Below, piece by piece: positions 36,711 through 47,634 of a stretch of 64,000 bases of DNA. The DNA comes from Paucimonas lemoignei (GTDB lineage Bacteria; Pseudomonadota; Gammaproteobacteria; Pseudomonadales; Pseudomonadaceae), in the NCBI GenBank assembly GCA_900475325.1, contig LS483371.1:124001-188000 (forward strand), in the 5' to 3' direction. How positions within the stretch are numbered: the stretch's first letter is position 1; the number at the start of each line of letters is the position of its first letter. The position numbers and the translations under genes were made by a program. Below the pieces are notes generated by a model. That model was not told the DNA's origin. It ran no database searches and was given only the letters and a program-made list of their open reading frames with translations.

Positions 36711-37145
36711 ATGTCAGGAATCGGGGCGCTGTCGAAATCAACGGGTTGCCACATTGAAACGATTCGCTACTACGAGAAAATAGGCCTTTTACCTCCCGCC
36801 CTGCGGTCGACTGGGCGTCATCGAATCTATACTGAAAAGCATCGATCAAGACTCGTCTTCATCCGGCAGAATCGTGAATTGGGTTTCCCGCTCGAAGATA
36901 TCCGAGAACTCATCGCGCTCGCAGCAGATGCTGATCGTCCGTGCGCTGACGCGCTTTCGGTGGTCAAGAAGCACCTAGCGGAAGTAGAGTCGAAGGTAGC
37001 AAAGCTTCAGCAAATCCGGGTAGAGCTGCTCTCAATGGCAGGTATGTGTGAGTCAACATGCTTAGGTTCGAACACTCCAGACTGCACGATTGTTGAGTCA
37101 CTTTTTGAACCTGCTGCTGGGGTTCGCTCTGGTTGCTGCTCCTAG
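36711..37145 (+). CDS. MerR-family metal-type regulator
   Basis: A 144-residue MerR-family protein. The N-terminal helix-turn-helix reads GCHIETIRYYEKIGLLPPAL with the wing GRHRIYTEKHRSRLVFIRQN. A long dimerisation helix follows (KHLAEVESKVAKLQQIRVEL). Cysteines in RPCADAL, AGMCESTC and PDCTIVE, plus a terminal GCCS, suggest thiol-based metal sensing. It is divergent from the BASS transporter and most likely controls it through the promoter at 36659-36689. The inducer is unknown; heavy-metal or arsenic-type ions are likely from the family. Confidence 0.82.
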   Translation: MSGIGALSKSTGCHIETIRYYEKIGLLPPALRSTGRHRIYTEKHRSRLVFIRQNRELGFPLEDIRELIALAADADRPCADALSVVKKHLAEVESKVAKLQQIRVELLSMAGMCESTCLGSNTPDCTIVESLFEPAAGVRSGCCS

Positions 37146-37578
37146 ACGAGTCAAGAGCATAGGGGGAGCAAGCTGCCATCGAAACCGAATAGCGCGATAG
37201 CCTCGACAGGGTGTTTCGAGCGTCCGTCTACACCAAACGGGCTGGTACAAGATGTGTTCGGCAGACGCTTACGACCTGATCAATTCCTGGTGGAATGAAA
37301 GGCGTGACGCTGGCCCGGGAAGCCAAGCGCTTTTACCCCACTCCAAAGGTGTCGCTGAAAACTGGTTATTCCGAAAACTCGCTAGAGCCTACGGATGCGG
37401 GGGGATTTTGATGTTATCCAAATCTTACGTGCCCATCGATCTGGCTAAGAAGGTGAGGCAAGTGCTGGAGGGGCCCAACGGGGTCAGATGACTATTCGTT
37501 CTTGTTCAGTGCAGCCGTCAAAGCCCGCCAGCTTGCTCTAATGGTGCATTGATACACCATGCGAGACTGAGCTGACTA
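37146..37578. other. Stretch without recognised gene
   Basis: About 430 bp. A 79-codon frame at 37252-37491 has no recognisable family, no good start and biased content, so I do not call it. Confidence 0.5.
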
Positions 37579-37803
37579 CTAAGCGTGCGACCACTGCACC
37601 TGGACAATACCGTGCCGCTTGGCGAGTGGCTTGCTAACGATCTGGACCCTGTCTCGGCGATATTTCGGGATCTGCGCTACCCCCGAATCCACTGCAGCCC
37701 AGTGCCAGGCCTCAGCATTGCTCATGATTTCCGCGCTGACGTAAAAGCTCTTGTCGGCACCATTGTGCACGTACTCGATTCGATAATGAGCGGAGTGTGG
37801 CAT
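37579..37803 (-). CDS. Small DUF6555-like protein
   Basis: A 74-residue protein starting MPHSAHYRIEYVHNGADKSF, then YVSAEIMSNAEAWHWAAVDS with a basic tail KPLAKRHGIVQVQW. The pattern resembles a small Pseudomonas-restricted family (DUF6555). Function is unknown. ATG 37803 is preferred over an upstream in-frame start at 37857. Confidence 0.55.
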   Translation of the reverse strand: MPHSAHYRIEYVHNGADKSFYVSAEIMSNAEAWHWAAVDSGVAQIPKYRRDRVQIVSKPLAKRHGIVQVQWSHA

Positions 37804-38486
37804 GGGCAATTCCTTTCCCGGAATGTGACGAAGTTCCCTTATTCGGAAAATCCCCAAGTTCCTAAGTTCCGTCTCTTTGAATCACCTCACCAGCTCCGGC
37901 AATGGCGGCATAGTGTTTAGTCCACACTGAGGCCTAAAGGCAAGTGGCGAATCCCCGATCTGTTATCAACCAATCTTCAGGCCATGAAGCTCAATTGCTG
38001 TGGAGTCACTCAGATTGCTGACCGGGTGGAGCGACTGGCTCATACCCATGGCAAGACGTGGCACACCTGGCACACCGATCAAGACAAAACACTTCCCCTA
38101 GGTGTTCCACAACTGATGATGGGGTTCACAGCTGACGGCCAGGCTGATCCCGCAATGCAGCAACAACGCAACCAACGCTTGGGAATCGTCAAGTCGGCAA
38201 TCAAAGCTCAACGAGCCGATATTCAGATCCCCAAAGCAGATCCAGGTGCGGATGGATGGCAGCATGGGAAGACAATTCAGATCAACGATCCTACGGGACA
38301 TCTTCACGGGCCCGCAACGTCACCCACCCCACAAAACACAAACAGCCGATCAACCCAATAGCCAATAGACTGTGCAATCCCTGCAGGCTCACGCTCAGGG
38401 AGGACGGTATATCGCCAAGGCACAGTCGACAGTCTAGGTCCGATATCCAAGGACATCGGACGAGTCCGCTGACGTACGTGAATACC
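37804..38486. other. Stretch without recognised gene
   Basis: About 680 bp. Open frames of 125 and 69 codons cross it but show no recognisable domain. No repeat or structured RNA stood out. Confidence 0.45.
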
Positions 38487-40106
38487 TTAAACCTTGAAAC
38501 GATTGACCAGCTGATTCAGACTAACCGCAAGCTTCGACATCTCGTTGCAAGCGCTTGCAGTCTGGCTTGCACCTGCAGAACTTTGGGAGGCCAGCTCGCG
38601 AATGCTAACCAGATTGCGATCGACTTCCCGGGCGACGTGCGCCTGTTCTTCCGAAGCGGTGGCGATGAGAATGTTACGCTCGTTGATGCCCGTAATAGCT
38701 GTCGCGATCTGGTCAAGCGAACTGCTGGCATCGCCTGCGACGCTTAGGGATTCTGCAGCCAGTTCTCTGCTGGTGGCCATCGCCTTCACGGCCTGGTCAG
38801 AATCGTTCTGAATGGCCTGAATCATCTGCTCAATTTCTTGCGTAGACACTTGCGTGCGGTGAGCGAGGGCTCGAACTTCGTCAGCAACGACTGCGAAGCC
38901 TCGGCCTTGTTCACCCGCCCTAGCGGCCTCGATCGCGGCATTGAGCGCAAGCAGATTGGTCTGCTCAGCAATGGCTCTGATCACCTCAACCACTTTGGAA
39001 ATGTTCTGTGCACGATTGGACAAGCCAGTGATCTGCTCGCTGGTGTCGCGCACGTTGCTCGACAGCTTTTCGATGGACTTAAGCGTCTGCGATACACGCT
39101 CCAAACCAACCTCCGTATAGCCCTGACCTTTCCTGGACTCTTCGGAAGCTGATTCGGCATTGCGTGCTACCTCGTCCACTGCAGCGCTCATCTCGGTGAC
39201 AGCAGTTGCAGCCTGATTTACTTCATCATTCTGCGACACCAGGCCAAGGCTGGATTGCTCAGTCACCGCGGTCATTTCTTCCGAGGCGGCAGCCAGTTGG
39301 GATGAGGAGTCAGCGATCTGCATGATCGTGCTTCGAAGGTTCTGCTGCATCGTGGCCAACGCGCTCAAAAGCCTGCCTGCCTCGTCGGTACCGCTTACCT
39401 CAACCTCCTTCGTCAGATCGCTTGAGGCAATGCGTTCGGCGACGCTAAGGGCGCTCCCGATGGGCGACGTAATCGTTTTGGTTAGAAGAGTTGCCAAACA
39501 AAGAGTCAGGAGCGCGACGAAGATAATCAGGCCGATGACGATGTAAAGACCTGAATCATAAACTTGCGTCGCTTGAACACCGGCAAGCGCAGCGCCTTTG
39601 TTATTGAATTGTGTTAATTCCTCGACCTGAGTTTCCATTTGGTTCGTGAGGGGACGTATACCGGTAGCGACGAGTTTGACAATCGAAGCGGTGTCGCCTG
39701 CCTTCAACAAAGGTTCCAGCAGATCCAGTTGGCTTGCGTAATCGTCGTAGGACTTTTTCACGGCCAAGAACAACTGTCGCTCCTGGTCACTCGCAATGAG
39801 GGTCTCATAGTTATAGACCGCATCCTTCATGGCTTTCCGGTAGGCAGGAAATTTGACGATGGTCTGCTGAACGGTTTGAGGATCGGCAACGGCCCGCTGG
39901 GTCTCCAACCGGACGCGAAGGACGGTGGAGTTCATCATCGCGGTTTGCCGAATACTGGGTAGCCAATTCAGTTCGACATCCTTTTCCGTATCGCGAAGCT
40001 TGCCCATCTGCAGTATGGCGATGACGCCCAAGACCACGACCAGCAAAATGATGGCCGAAAAAAACAAGGTGGCGCGTGGAGCGAGGTTTATATTTCTGAG
40101 CCGCAT
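38487..40106 (-). CDS. Methyl-accepting chemotaxis protein (4HB-type sensor)
   Basis: A 539-residue chemoreceptor. Helix TM1 (residues 10-30) is followed by a helical periplasmic ligand domain (about 30-185) of the four-helix-bundle type, TM2 (about 185-210, [20 protein letters not shown]), a HAMP domain and the signalling coiled coil. The hairpin tip reads [20 protein letters not shown], characteristic of MCPs. No C-terminal CheR pentapeptide is present. It is a mobile-element passenger; the ligand is unknown. The frame begins at a GTG 12 bp upstream; ATG 40106 has a better ribosome-binding site. Confidence 0.92.
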   Translation of the reverse strand: MRLRNINLAPRATLFFSAIILLVVVLGVIAILQMGKLRDTEKDVELNWLPSIRQTAMMNSTVLRVRLETQRAVADPQTVQQTIVKFPAYRKAMKDAVYNYETLIASDQERQLFLAVKKSYDDYASQLDLLEPLLKAGDTASIVKLVATGIRPLTNQMETQVEELTQFNNKGAALAGVQATQVYDSGLYIVIGLIIFVALLTLCLATLLTKTITSPIGSALSVAERIASSDLTKEVEVSGTDEAGRLLSALATMQQNLRSTIMQIADSSSQLAAASEEMTAVTEQSSLGLVSQNDEVNQAATAVTEMSAAVDEVARNAESASEESRKGQGYTEVGLERVSQTLKSIEKLSSNVRDTSEQITGLSNRAQNISKVVEVIRAIAEQTNLLALNAAIEAARAGEQGRGFAVVADEVRALAHRTQVSTQEIEQMIQAIQNDSDQAVKAMATSRELAAESLSVAGDASSSLDQIATAITGINERNILIATASEEQAHVAREVDRNLVSIRELASQSSAGASQTASACNEMSKLAVSLNQLVNRFKV

Positions 40107-40504
40107 AGGACTTCCCACTGCAAGATGGCCAGAGGCCTGGTCTTGAAGCTATCGGCTAGAAATCGTGAAGGATTATGGCTGTTCGTCAGCTCGTTGACAC
40201 CACGTCCCCCGGCGGCGCATGCGTACCATTGTCGGTTATGGCCGTTACTTACCAATGTAAGAAATACGTTATCACCAATAATTGGCCTACCAAGGTATGA
40301 GACAGGTTTTGCAGATCTCGGAAGGAGATGCATAAACAAGGTTCATTATTTACCCGTTGAAAATGACCACTGCTTGGCTGCGGTTTTGCTCCAGAGCCTC
40401 GGGGGTGAACCGTCCCTCCGTGTGGAACGGCAGCTACCGGCCAAAAGCGGCATTCGATCCACTGCCGTCCAGCAGAAAAGCGAAAACCTCTCGACCTTTG
40501 AAAG
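40107..40504. other. Spacer with dispersed repeat motif
   Basis: About 400 bp with no supported gene. Near 40433-40485 there is CCGGCCAAAAGCGGCATTCG, part of a dispersed intergenic repeat family also seen near 25381, 41592 and 49665. Confidence 0.5.
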
Positions 40505-40891
40505 CTAGCCTCTAAGGGTACGCATTATTTCCTCGACCACCGGCTTCGTGTATTTATTGCTGGGGTCAGTCTCCGGTGGATCGTTACTGCGGAGCCATTC
40601 ACTTTGATCGAATGCTTGGTAAAGCGAGAAAGCGGGCTGAGGCATGTCGTTAGTCATGCCTACTTCAACAACAGCATTTATGATCCCGTTCATAACGCCG
40701 TCGCAAAAATCATAGAGCAGAGATCCTTGTAGATAGCCTTCCGCAACCGCGACGGACAACTCGTTCAGCACATCATGCGGTGCAACGCCGAAGCGTTCGC
40801 AAATGGGGATAAGACCACCCAGCGTTAAACCGTCTGCATCCGCTTTCACCGACAGTTCCCTGAGTTCGATCTTCGGTAACACCATGATCAT
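40505..40891 (-). CDS. Small protein of unknown function
   Basis: A 128-residue soluble, mainly helical protein starting MIMVLPKIELRELSVKADAD. It contains FGVAPHDVLNELSVAVAEGY, a possible short helical domain. I do not recognise the family. ATG 40891 has a good GGAAG six bases upstream; the frame remains open to 40951. No clear partner gene. Confidence 0.5.
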   Translation of the reverse strand: MIMVLPKIELRELSVKADADGLTLGGLIPICERFGVAPHDVLNELSVAVAEGYLQGSLLYDFCDGVMNGIINAVVEVGMTNDMPQPAFSLYQAFDQSEWLRSNDPPETDPSNKYTKPVVEEIMRTLRG

Positions 40892-41212
40892 GAGCTTCTT
40901 CCGATTAGGTGCGAAGATAGCACTTACAGATTGGCCGCACAGCGCTGCCACACGTCAATTCCATGCTGCAATACGAATTCATGGTCAGTCAACTTCAGGT
41001 ACAGGCAAATGTCCACCATGGGGCGGTATCGGCCGCTGCTCACCAAGTCGTCTCCTAATTGTACGAAAACGATCCTTCCGACACTCCACACACGGCGTAT
41101 TGAGCAGGAGCGGGTCGGCTAGGAGCCATAATTGCGATGATTCAAGACGATGGACGATAACCCGGTATCGGCCTTTAGCTGACCGGTTACGTTCAAACAC
41201 GAGGATTGAGAC

Positions 41213-41464
41213 ATGGAATATCGGATTCAGATTGCTTCGGACGTGATCCGTGATGGCCTGGGACTCGAGCTTATTAACGCCACCAATCAAGTATGCGCCG
41301 AGGTCTTCAGGTGTGATTCTGATAACACATTGAAAATTTCGCTATTCGCTGAGGATCTGCCATTCGTACAGGTTGAAAATTTAGTGCTGATCGCCCGAAC
41401 AGAATTGGTTCGCTACGAGGACGGCACACCCTTGCCCTCTGCTATCCCTCTCCAAAGCTCATAG
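41213..41464 (+). CDS. Small protein of unknown function
   Basis: An 83-residue protein, MEYRIQIASDVIRDGLGLEL then INATNQVCAEVFRCDSDN. The composition is normal and a modest ribosome-binding site (GAGG) precedes the ATG. The beta-strand-rich pattern could be a small antiparallel-sheet domain. No family recognised. Confidence 0.5.
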   Translation: MEYRIQIASDVIRDGLGLELINATNQVCAEVFRCDSDNTLKISLFAEDLPFVQVENLVLIARTELVRYEDGTPLPSAIPLQSS

Positions 41465-42016
41465 AAAGAAGCCTTCAGACAGTCCCTCCCCGACGAACAC
41501 TCCCAACCATTGCCGGCCTTGAGGTGCCGAAAGGGATCCCTTTCGACATCAGATGGTCTGCAACGGGCTGGAGGGATCGCCGGGGAGGGGCTGCTATCGA
41601 CCCAAAGCTGCCATTCCCGTAGTACAGCAATCGGCCAGGAGCAGTCCTCCAGTGCACTTTAGGCGGTAAGGCGCAAGTTTCGCGGTGGCTGCTCTGCAGC
41701 AGATCAGTCCTGGACAGGACAAAGGGCTCCGCCGCGCCACCACCCACCTTGAGCATCTAGGTGTAGATCATTGTCATAGCCGAGTTTGTGCACTGCGCTC
41801 AGATGTGCGCTGACAGTCGGACAAGGTATGCCCTAGGACGAATGACTCGATGACATCGATAGTCTGCAGAACCAGAGAGTAAGAAAATTCTCAGCCAGAC
41901 TTTACCAAGACGAAAAGTAATCGAAAACGCGAAAAGACCATCACGGATTGATTTTTATTATTGGCTTAACAAGCCTCTACAATCAAACTTTTAATGCAAT
42001 ACCTACAGCTCCATGC
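41465..42016. other. Spacer downstream of the RTX gene, with dispersed motif
   Basis: About 550 bp between the 83-residue gene and the RTX terminator. It contains ATCGACCCAAAGCTGCC at about 41596-41612, exactly as near 25404. No gene is supported. Confidence 0.5.
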
Positions 42017-42050
42017 TGAAACGCCCTACTTTGAAAAGTAGGGCGTTTCA
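42017..42050. terminator. Strong terminator after the RTX gene
   Basis: A 16-bp perfect inverted repeat, TGAAACGCCCTACTTT and AAAGTAGGGCGTTTCA with a two-base loop, seven bases beyond the RTX stop codon. Confidence 0.85.
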
Positions 42051-42057
42051 AAAATTG

Positions 42058-45000
42058 TTACAGTGGTACGTTAGGGACCTGAACGAAATTCCAACTAGAG
42101 GCGATTATAGAATCCACCTCATTCTGTTGCTGTCCAGTGAGCTGTATTCTCCCAGACACCGGGCTGCCGTAGACAGCCATACTGCTAACTAGATTTTCCA
42201 CAGATGTTGCATCAAGTTTTGCACCAGATGCAGTAAATGTGTCGATCTGTGCGCTTGAAGAACCATACCAGTCCTGAACAGTCACAGAGTTCGAAGAGTT
42301 CAATGCAGTGATCAACAGATCATCGCCAGTCTTCGAAAACCATAAATTTTTAGCGCTTACCTGGAAAAACAACGAATCAGTATCATTCGACGTACCCGAG
42401 ATATTGTTTATAACGTCATTACCAAAATCGGATACCATATAGTAAGTATCGTTGCCATTACCACCTATTATGTAATCATCGCCTTTGCCAGATACGATAA
42501 AATCAGAACCTGCTCCGGCATCAATAAAATCAGAGAAAGACGAACTATATATATTATCATCACCGTCCGTCCCACTGATTTTAACGTGAAACAAACGATC
42601 CTCAGGCAAGTACCCGTAGTCGGGTGTAAAACTTCCAGAAGAAGTAAGACCTAAGGATGAAAATATTTGCTCACCCGTAACTTGCCCATCCTCGAACGTG
42701 ATCCTGTCTACGTAACTATCACCGCCTAAAAACCAATCGACTACGGTAATAGATTCACTGCCACCCGCTACATTGAAGGTTAAATCATTGCCTGTTTTCT
42801 GAAGCCCACCATTTACTTGAGAAATAGTTAGTCCAGAAAAATGAAGAGTATCATATCCACCTCCCTTATTAATGATACGATCAACACCGTCACCTAGAGC
42901 GAACAAATACAAGTCATCACCTCGCCCACCTACCAACGTGTCATTGCCTTCACCACCAAACAATGAGTCGTTGCCATTGCCACCTTCAAGACGGTCATTT
43001 CCTCCGCCTCCAAACAGAATGTCATTCCCATTAAAACCTTGTATAAGATCGTTGGCAAATGTACCAGTAAGGTTGCTATTAATATTCGGCGAGTCGACTA
43101 CAGAATTTGAAAACTGGCTGAGCGGTGCATTGAATGACGTGCTCAAAAGCTCCAGAACTAAGTCCGGGGTTAACAATTCTCCACCACTAAAGCGGATAGC
43201 TTCTACGATATTTTCACCTCCGAGAAAGTAATCTTTGACTATTACTTGGTTGACTGTATCACCATCAAGGTTGAATACTAAATCATTATCCCAGCGAGCC
43301 ACACCTTGAGATACTCTTGCCCACGAAACACCATAAAATGTAAGAACGTCTAGCTCGCCGCCTCCCTCGCTTATTTCCATTTTTCCTTGGATATATAAAT
43401 AATGGTCATTCCCAGCGCCACCTGAAATTCGATCTGTGCCACTGCCGCCAAAAAATTCATTACCAGGTCCGCCGGCTACAATGTCATCACCAACTGTTCC
43501 CAGAATAACCATATCCTCAGCATATCCAGCCCATGGTAATCCAGAACCTTGATCTGGTTGTGGATAAGGCTCTGAAAGGCCTTCTACATCCGACCCTAAG
43601 ATAATTTGACCATCGATGTACGTAATATCCGCAAATTTCTTACCATGACTGGAAAAAAAGCCAGGCACAAATATTTGTTTGTCAGCAGAGTTACTGAAGA
43701 CCATGTATAGATCGTCTTCCAAGCGATAGAAATTAGTCGAATCACGAGTAATTCCCGCACCTAAAATCAACTTATCAGTCGATCCATCCAACCTAATGGT
43801 GTCGACACCATCTCCGAAAGCGTAGTGGTAAGTATTATTACCTTCGCCACCAGAGAGCGTATCATCGCCAGTTCCTCCTGAAATTATGTCATCTCCAGCA
43901 AGGCCATTGATTACATCATTACCACCCAAACCATTTAAAACATCGTTAAGAGAAGTGCCCTCTATATGATCACTATTTTCAGTACCTACTGGTAAAACTG
44001 CGATTATATCATCACGACTATATGTAATCTCTAAAAAATCATTGAATAATGTGAACCCGGTACCAACATAAGAGGCAAAGAAATAAGAAATTATGAGCTG
44101 CGCATTGTTGCCAGAGCCTAAAGATATAACCAAATCTTTCCCGGCGCTGTCCTTTCCAAAGGTCACTTCAGTAAGATCACCATCGACTTTTATTCTAGGA
44201 TTGGTGTCGTTAAGATATACGATAGTGTCAGTACCGGAATTATCATACAAATAATAGGTATTTAAACCGCTAGAGTCTTCGTATCGATCATTCCCATAAC
44301 CGCCATCGAGATCGTCGTCGCCGGCGCCATCTTGAAGCCAGTCATCCCCTGCTCCCCCCCGAAGGATATCATTACCGGAGTCGCCGACAATCTGATCATT
44401 CCCATCCCCACCATGCAAAATATCATCGCCACCGCGGCCAACCAATACGTCATTACCAGCCTGGCCATAAAAGACATTATCTTCATCGCCACCATAAATT
44501 ACATCATTGTAGCTACTTCCGCCTTGAAGCATCTGCAGGACTTTATCAACGTCCCACGTGGTGCCATCGGCAAATTGAAATAATCCGACAGTATTAATTA
44601 ATGAAGTACTGTCCTGTTCTCTATATAGGAACCCAGTGATCTGTAGAGAATCAGTTGTGCCAATACTTTCAACAATCAGATCTTCTCTATAACTAGTCAA
44701 ATGAATGTCGGCAGGGGTTATATCACTATGAAATTTAATGACGTTTTGCTCACCAGACACCCCTCGCTCCCAAATTTCATCGTTACCGTAGCCGAGACCG
44801 AACCAATAAGTATCTGAACCAACTCCTCCTATTAAACTGTCGTTCCCGGTGCCGCCGTCTAGAACATCATCACCACCGTTGCCCCAGAGAAGATCTCGTC
44901 CGCCTTTTCCAAGCAGAATTTCATCCCAACTAGCACCATGAATTTCATCATCCCCTTCAGTCGTATGGGAGGCCTGCCTGTATATCTCGAGGAGATCCCA

Positions 45001-47634
45001 AGTTTCACCAGACTGAAAGAGCAGATTATCAATCTTATAGTTCCCTAACAGCTCCTCGTAAAAAAAGTTAAACACAACGAGTTTCGACGTGGAGAAATCG
45101 GACGAAATTTCAAGATTCAATCCCGAACGTGTTATTTTTGTGTTAGCAGTGGTATAGTCGCCGGAGAGTGCTACGCTATCGACTCTATTGGGAGTACTAT
45201 CAAAGTTAATTAAATGATCCGTGCCGCCATTAGAGCTGAAATGATATATATCATTTCCTTTCCCCATATCTATTTTTTCGTCTGCACTCGTCCCTTCCAA
45301 AATATCATCACCAGATGTACCACGGATGCCGGTGGGTATTTCATGACTCATCACATATTGCGAAATATCAAAGGCAGTATAAAAAGTTCCGTCGGAAAAC
45401 TTAACTAAGTCGATCGCTGACTTTTCGTTATACCATGAGCCAGGTTCAAAAAAACTATAGACCTGAATAGTATCAATACCATTGCCCACGGAGATTATTA
45501 AATCGTAATTATCCCTAGAAAAGACCACCTCACCGCTTAATACACTTGAACCAAAAATAATGGTATCGAGATTCGTACCTACTACATCAGTGTCATAATT
45601 AACAATATGGTCCTGCCCATTTCCGGCTTCAAACATATATGTCGTTTCACCGTTACTTCCTACAAACTGCTCATTGCCGGACACACCAAATAAAACCGAT
45701 ACTCCTTCAGGCGCGACCTTCAATATATTTCCATTATAAGAATCGCTGAAGTTAACGTCCCGCTTTCCTATATTTTCAAACGCTTCCTGCAGCTCAGCAT
45801 GAGAACTTGGGGTAACCTTGAACTGGTTTAAAATATCAACGCCAAAACTACCCGCCGCATTCAGACCAGATCCTAGATCATTAATTTCGCTCAAAGCCTT
45901 ACCAGGGTCGGCTTGAAATTTCGCTTCAAACGACGATACAAGATTTGAAATATCCCAACTCACAGTACCATCGACCGGTGATATTACGATAACCAGGTTA
46001 CTCAGATCATCACCAAGGTGTGTTTGAAGCAACAATTGCCCCTTAATCGCTTCATGAACAATATCGTAAAGCTGTAATAGTTTGACTGCGGCAGGAAGAT
46101 GAGGGTTTGGGCTTTTTTCTCCCCAGCACCAAGTACCTACGTAGTCTTCACCCAGGAGTTTTTCCAAGGCAGCTAATATTCTGGCATCACCAATTGCGTT
46201 GCCGTACATGTAATCCGCCGCGCGACTATCCTTAGCGACGCCATCTACACCGCTCCACTTCAATATTATTTGGTCTACCAATACATCTCTGCGGTTAGCA
46301 AGGCCCTCACTCTTAAAATCCGAGACAAGTTGTCGAAGGACGCCGCTTTCGTCTCTCATCATTGCTTGACTTAGGTCGTAGACATTACCCATGCCCTTGA
46401 CCTCCGGAAGCAAAGCAACTTGCTCTGTAATGCTTACTAAATCCTTATCAACGGTCCTTGCGTTATTTACGTCAAACCAAACGTCATGCATTTCTCTAAC
46501 AGAACCATCGACTGTAACATACGAACCTAGTTGCTTATGGTGATTGCCCTGAGCGTCAACTTTATCACTCTGGGCATATGATAAACTTAAAGACCCTACG
46601 CCCACTGCCGATAGAGATTTTAGCTCTCCTGCTTGGACGATCCCATCTCCATTTCCATCTTTCCAAACCCCTAACGAGTTAAACTCAGCATCGAAACTAT
46701 CGATGGAGCTATCGTTATTTGAATCCATTTCTGATAGAGCTTGAAACCCGTTCTCCGCTGAAACACCTGTGGTCAACAGTGTATGATTACCAAATAATTC
46801 CGTACCATCGTCAATCAAACCATTGCCATTCAAATCGCGGACCAAAAGTCCGTCATCATGACCAACCCATCCAGTCAACTCAGCAAACCTATTAGCATCA
46901 TGATCGAAAAATGATTTGCCATTCGAAGCCGTGGTTTCGACCCCATCACCATCCAAATCCAATACAATAGGGCTTGTGAGCAGCTCAATATTATGGTAAG
47001 CCTCTTGAGTTTCCTTAATGACTTCCTCGGCGACATCTGGATCGAAGAGGTCAAATAGTTGCGCTAAGAAACTACCAATCGTTTCAGCGGTAAAATCTCC
47101 AATTGAGTCTAAGAGGCTTTCCCCGCCATCTTCAAGTCCATCCAAGTACTGTTGAATTGCCTCGTTTGAAATAGTTTGTTTTGTTACGTCTGCGTGCAAT
47201 GCAGCAACCCCGAAGCCAATTGAAGTCAGGCTCAGTACCGCTGCAGCTAATGCACCAAGAGGACCAGCTGACGCTGTCAGATTCGAACCTAATGCTGTTA
47301 CGTCGCCCCCAAAACTATAAACATCGTTAAGCTTTACATCCTTACCTGCGCTATAATCAACCGCAATTTTTCTTCCATCCAACACAGCTTTCGCAAAGTT
47401 TACAGAACCAGTGACCGGACCTGGAATGTTTCGACCTGCCATCTCGGCAATCTTCAGTCCGTAGTCAAGTGCTGTGACTCCAACTTTGGCTGCGTCATAA
47501 CCATCTTGGGGGCCGTCGGTTCCGTTTAATGTTTTCAAAACACCAAATCCATCGGCTCCTTTTGTAACCATATGGTCGCCAACAAGCTGATTTATAACTT
47601 TTATAGAGTTAGTTACTGACTCAACTGATGCCAT
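42058..47634 (-). CDS. Large RTX calcium-binding protein, type I secreted
   Basis: A 1858-residue protein. The N-terminal 200 residues include a hydrophobic stretch (LGALAAAVLSLTSIGFGVAA). Near residue 223 is an EF-hand-like SPIVLDLDGDGVETT, followed by DLNGNGLIDDGTELFGN. From about residue 670 to 1790 there are blocks of GGxGxD nonapeptides, for example GGNGNDSLFGGEGNDTLVGG, alternating with HCBP-type stretches such as LYMVFSNSADKQIFVPGFFS. The C-terminus has no Cys and could carry a type I secretion signal. Likely a secreted toxin, adhesin or biofilm protein; no type I secretion genes lie in the window. Base composition is clearly AT-richer than the flanks. Confidence 0.92.
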   Translation of the reverse strand: MASVESVTNSIKVINQLVGDHMVTKGADGFGVLKTLNGTDGPQDGYDAAKVGVTALDYGLKIAEMAGRNIPGPVTGSVNFAKAVLDGRKIAVDYSAGKDVKLNDVYSFGGDVTALGSNLTASAGPLGALAAAVLSLTSIGFGVAALHADVTKQTISNEAIQQYLDGLEDGGESLLDSIGDFTAETIGSFLAQLFDLFDPDVAEEVIKETQEAYHNIELLTSPIVLDLDGDGVETTASNGKSFFDHDANRFAELTGWVGHDDGLLVRDLNGNGLIDDGTELFGNHTLLTTGVSAENGFQALSEMDSNNDSSIDSFDAEFNSLGVWKDGNGDGIVQAGELKSLSAVGVGSLSLSYAQSDKVDAQGNHHKQLGSYVTVDGSVREMHDVWFDVNNARTVDKDLVSITEQVALLPEVKGMGNVYDLSQAMMRDESGVLRQLVSDFKSEGLANRRDVLVDQIILKWSGVDGVAKDSRAADYMYGNAIGDARILAALEKLLGEDYVGTWCWGEKSPNPHLPAAVKLLQLYDIVHEAIKGQLLLQTHLGDDLSNLVIVISPVDGTVSWDISNLVSSFEAKFQADPGKALSEINDLGSGLNAAGSFGVDILNQFKVTPSSHAELQEAFENIGKRDVNFSDSYNGNILKVAPEGVSVLFGVSGNEQFVGSNGETTYMFEAGNGQDHIVNYDTDVVGTNLDTIIFGSSVLSGEVVFSRDNYDLIISVGNGIDTIQVYSFFEPGSWYNEKSAIDLVKFSDGTFYTAFDISQYVMSHEIPTGIRGTSGDDILEGTSADEKIDMGKGNDIYHFSSNGGTDHLINFDSTPNRVDSVALSGDYTTANTKITRSGLNLEISSDFSTSKLVVFNFFYEELLGNYKIDNLLFQSGETWDLLEIYRQASHTTEGDDEIHGASWDEILLGKGGRDLLWGNGGDDVLDGGTGNDSLIGGVGSDTYWFGLGYGNDEIWERGVSGEQNVIKFHSDITPADIHLTSYREDLIVESIGTTDSLQITGFLYREQDSTSLINTVGLFQFADGTTWDVDKVLQMLQGGSSYNDVIYGGDEDNVFYGQAGNDVLVGRGGDDILHGGDGNDQIVGDSGNDILRGGAGDDWLQDGAGDDDLDGGYGNDRYEDSSGLNTYYLYDNSGTDTIVYLNDTNPRIKVDGDLTEVTFGKDSAGKDLVISLGSGNNAQLIISYFFASYVGTGFTLFNDFLEITYSRDDIIAVLPVGTENSDHIEGTSLNDVLNGLGGNDVINGLAGDDIISGGTGDDTLSGGEGNNTYHYAFGDGVDTIRLDGSTDKLILGAGITRDSTNFYRLEDDLYMVFSNSADKQIFVPGFFSSHGKKFADITYIDGQIILGSDVEGLSEPYPQPDQGSGLPWAGYAEDMVILGTVGDDIVAGGPGNEFFGGSGTDRISGGAGNDHYLYIQGKMEISEGGGELDVLTFYGVSWARVSQGVARWDNDLVFNLDGDTVNQVIVKDYFLGGENIVEAIRFSGGELLTPDLVLELLSTSFNAPLSQFSNSVVDSPNINSNLTGTFANDLIQGFNGNDILFGGGGNDRLEGGNGNDSLFGGEGNDTLVGGRGDDLYLFALGDGVDRIINKGGGYDTLHFSGLTISQVNGGLQKTGNDLTFNVAGGSESITVVDWFLGGDSYVDRITFEDGQVTGEQIFSSLGLTSSGSFTPDYGYLPEDRLFHVKISGTDGDDNIYSSSFSDFIDAGAGSDFIVSGKGDDYIIGGNGNDTYYMVSDFGNDVINNISGTSNDTDSLFFQVSAKNLWFSKTGDDLLITALNSSNSVTVQDWYGSSSAQIDTFTASGAKLDATSVENLVSSMAVYGSPVSGRIQLTGQQQNEVDSIIASSWNFVQVPNVPL

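Noticed and set aside
37252..37491. A 79-codon plus-strand frame after the MerR gene
   Set aside because: No family resemblance and weak start; left as non-coding.
37984..38361. A 125-codon plus-strand frame
   Set aside because: Gln/His/Thr-rich, no recognisable domain and no good ribosome-binding site.
42058..47634. Possible CRISPR array or tandem DNA repeats
   Set aside because: The periodic sequence encodes GGxGxD nonapeptides of an RTX protein; there are no constant repeats with unique spacers.
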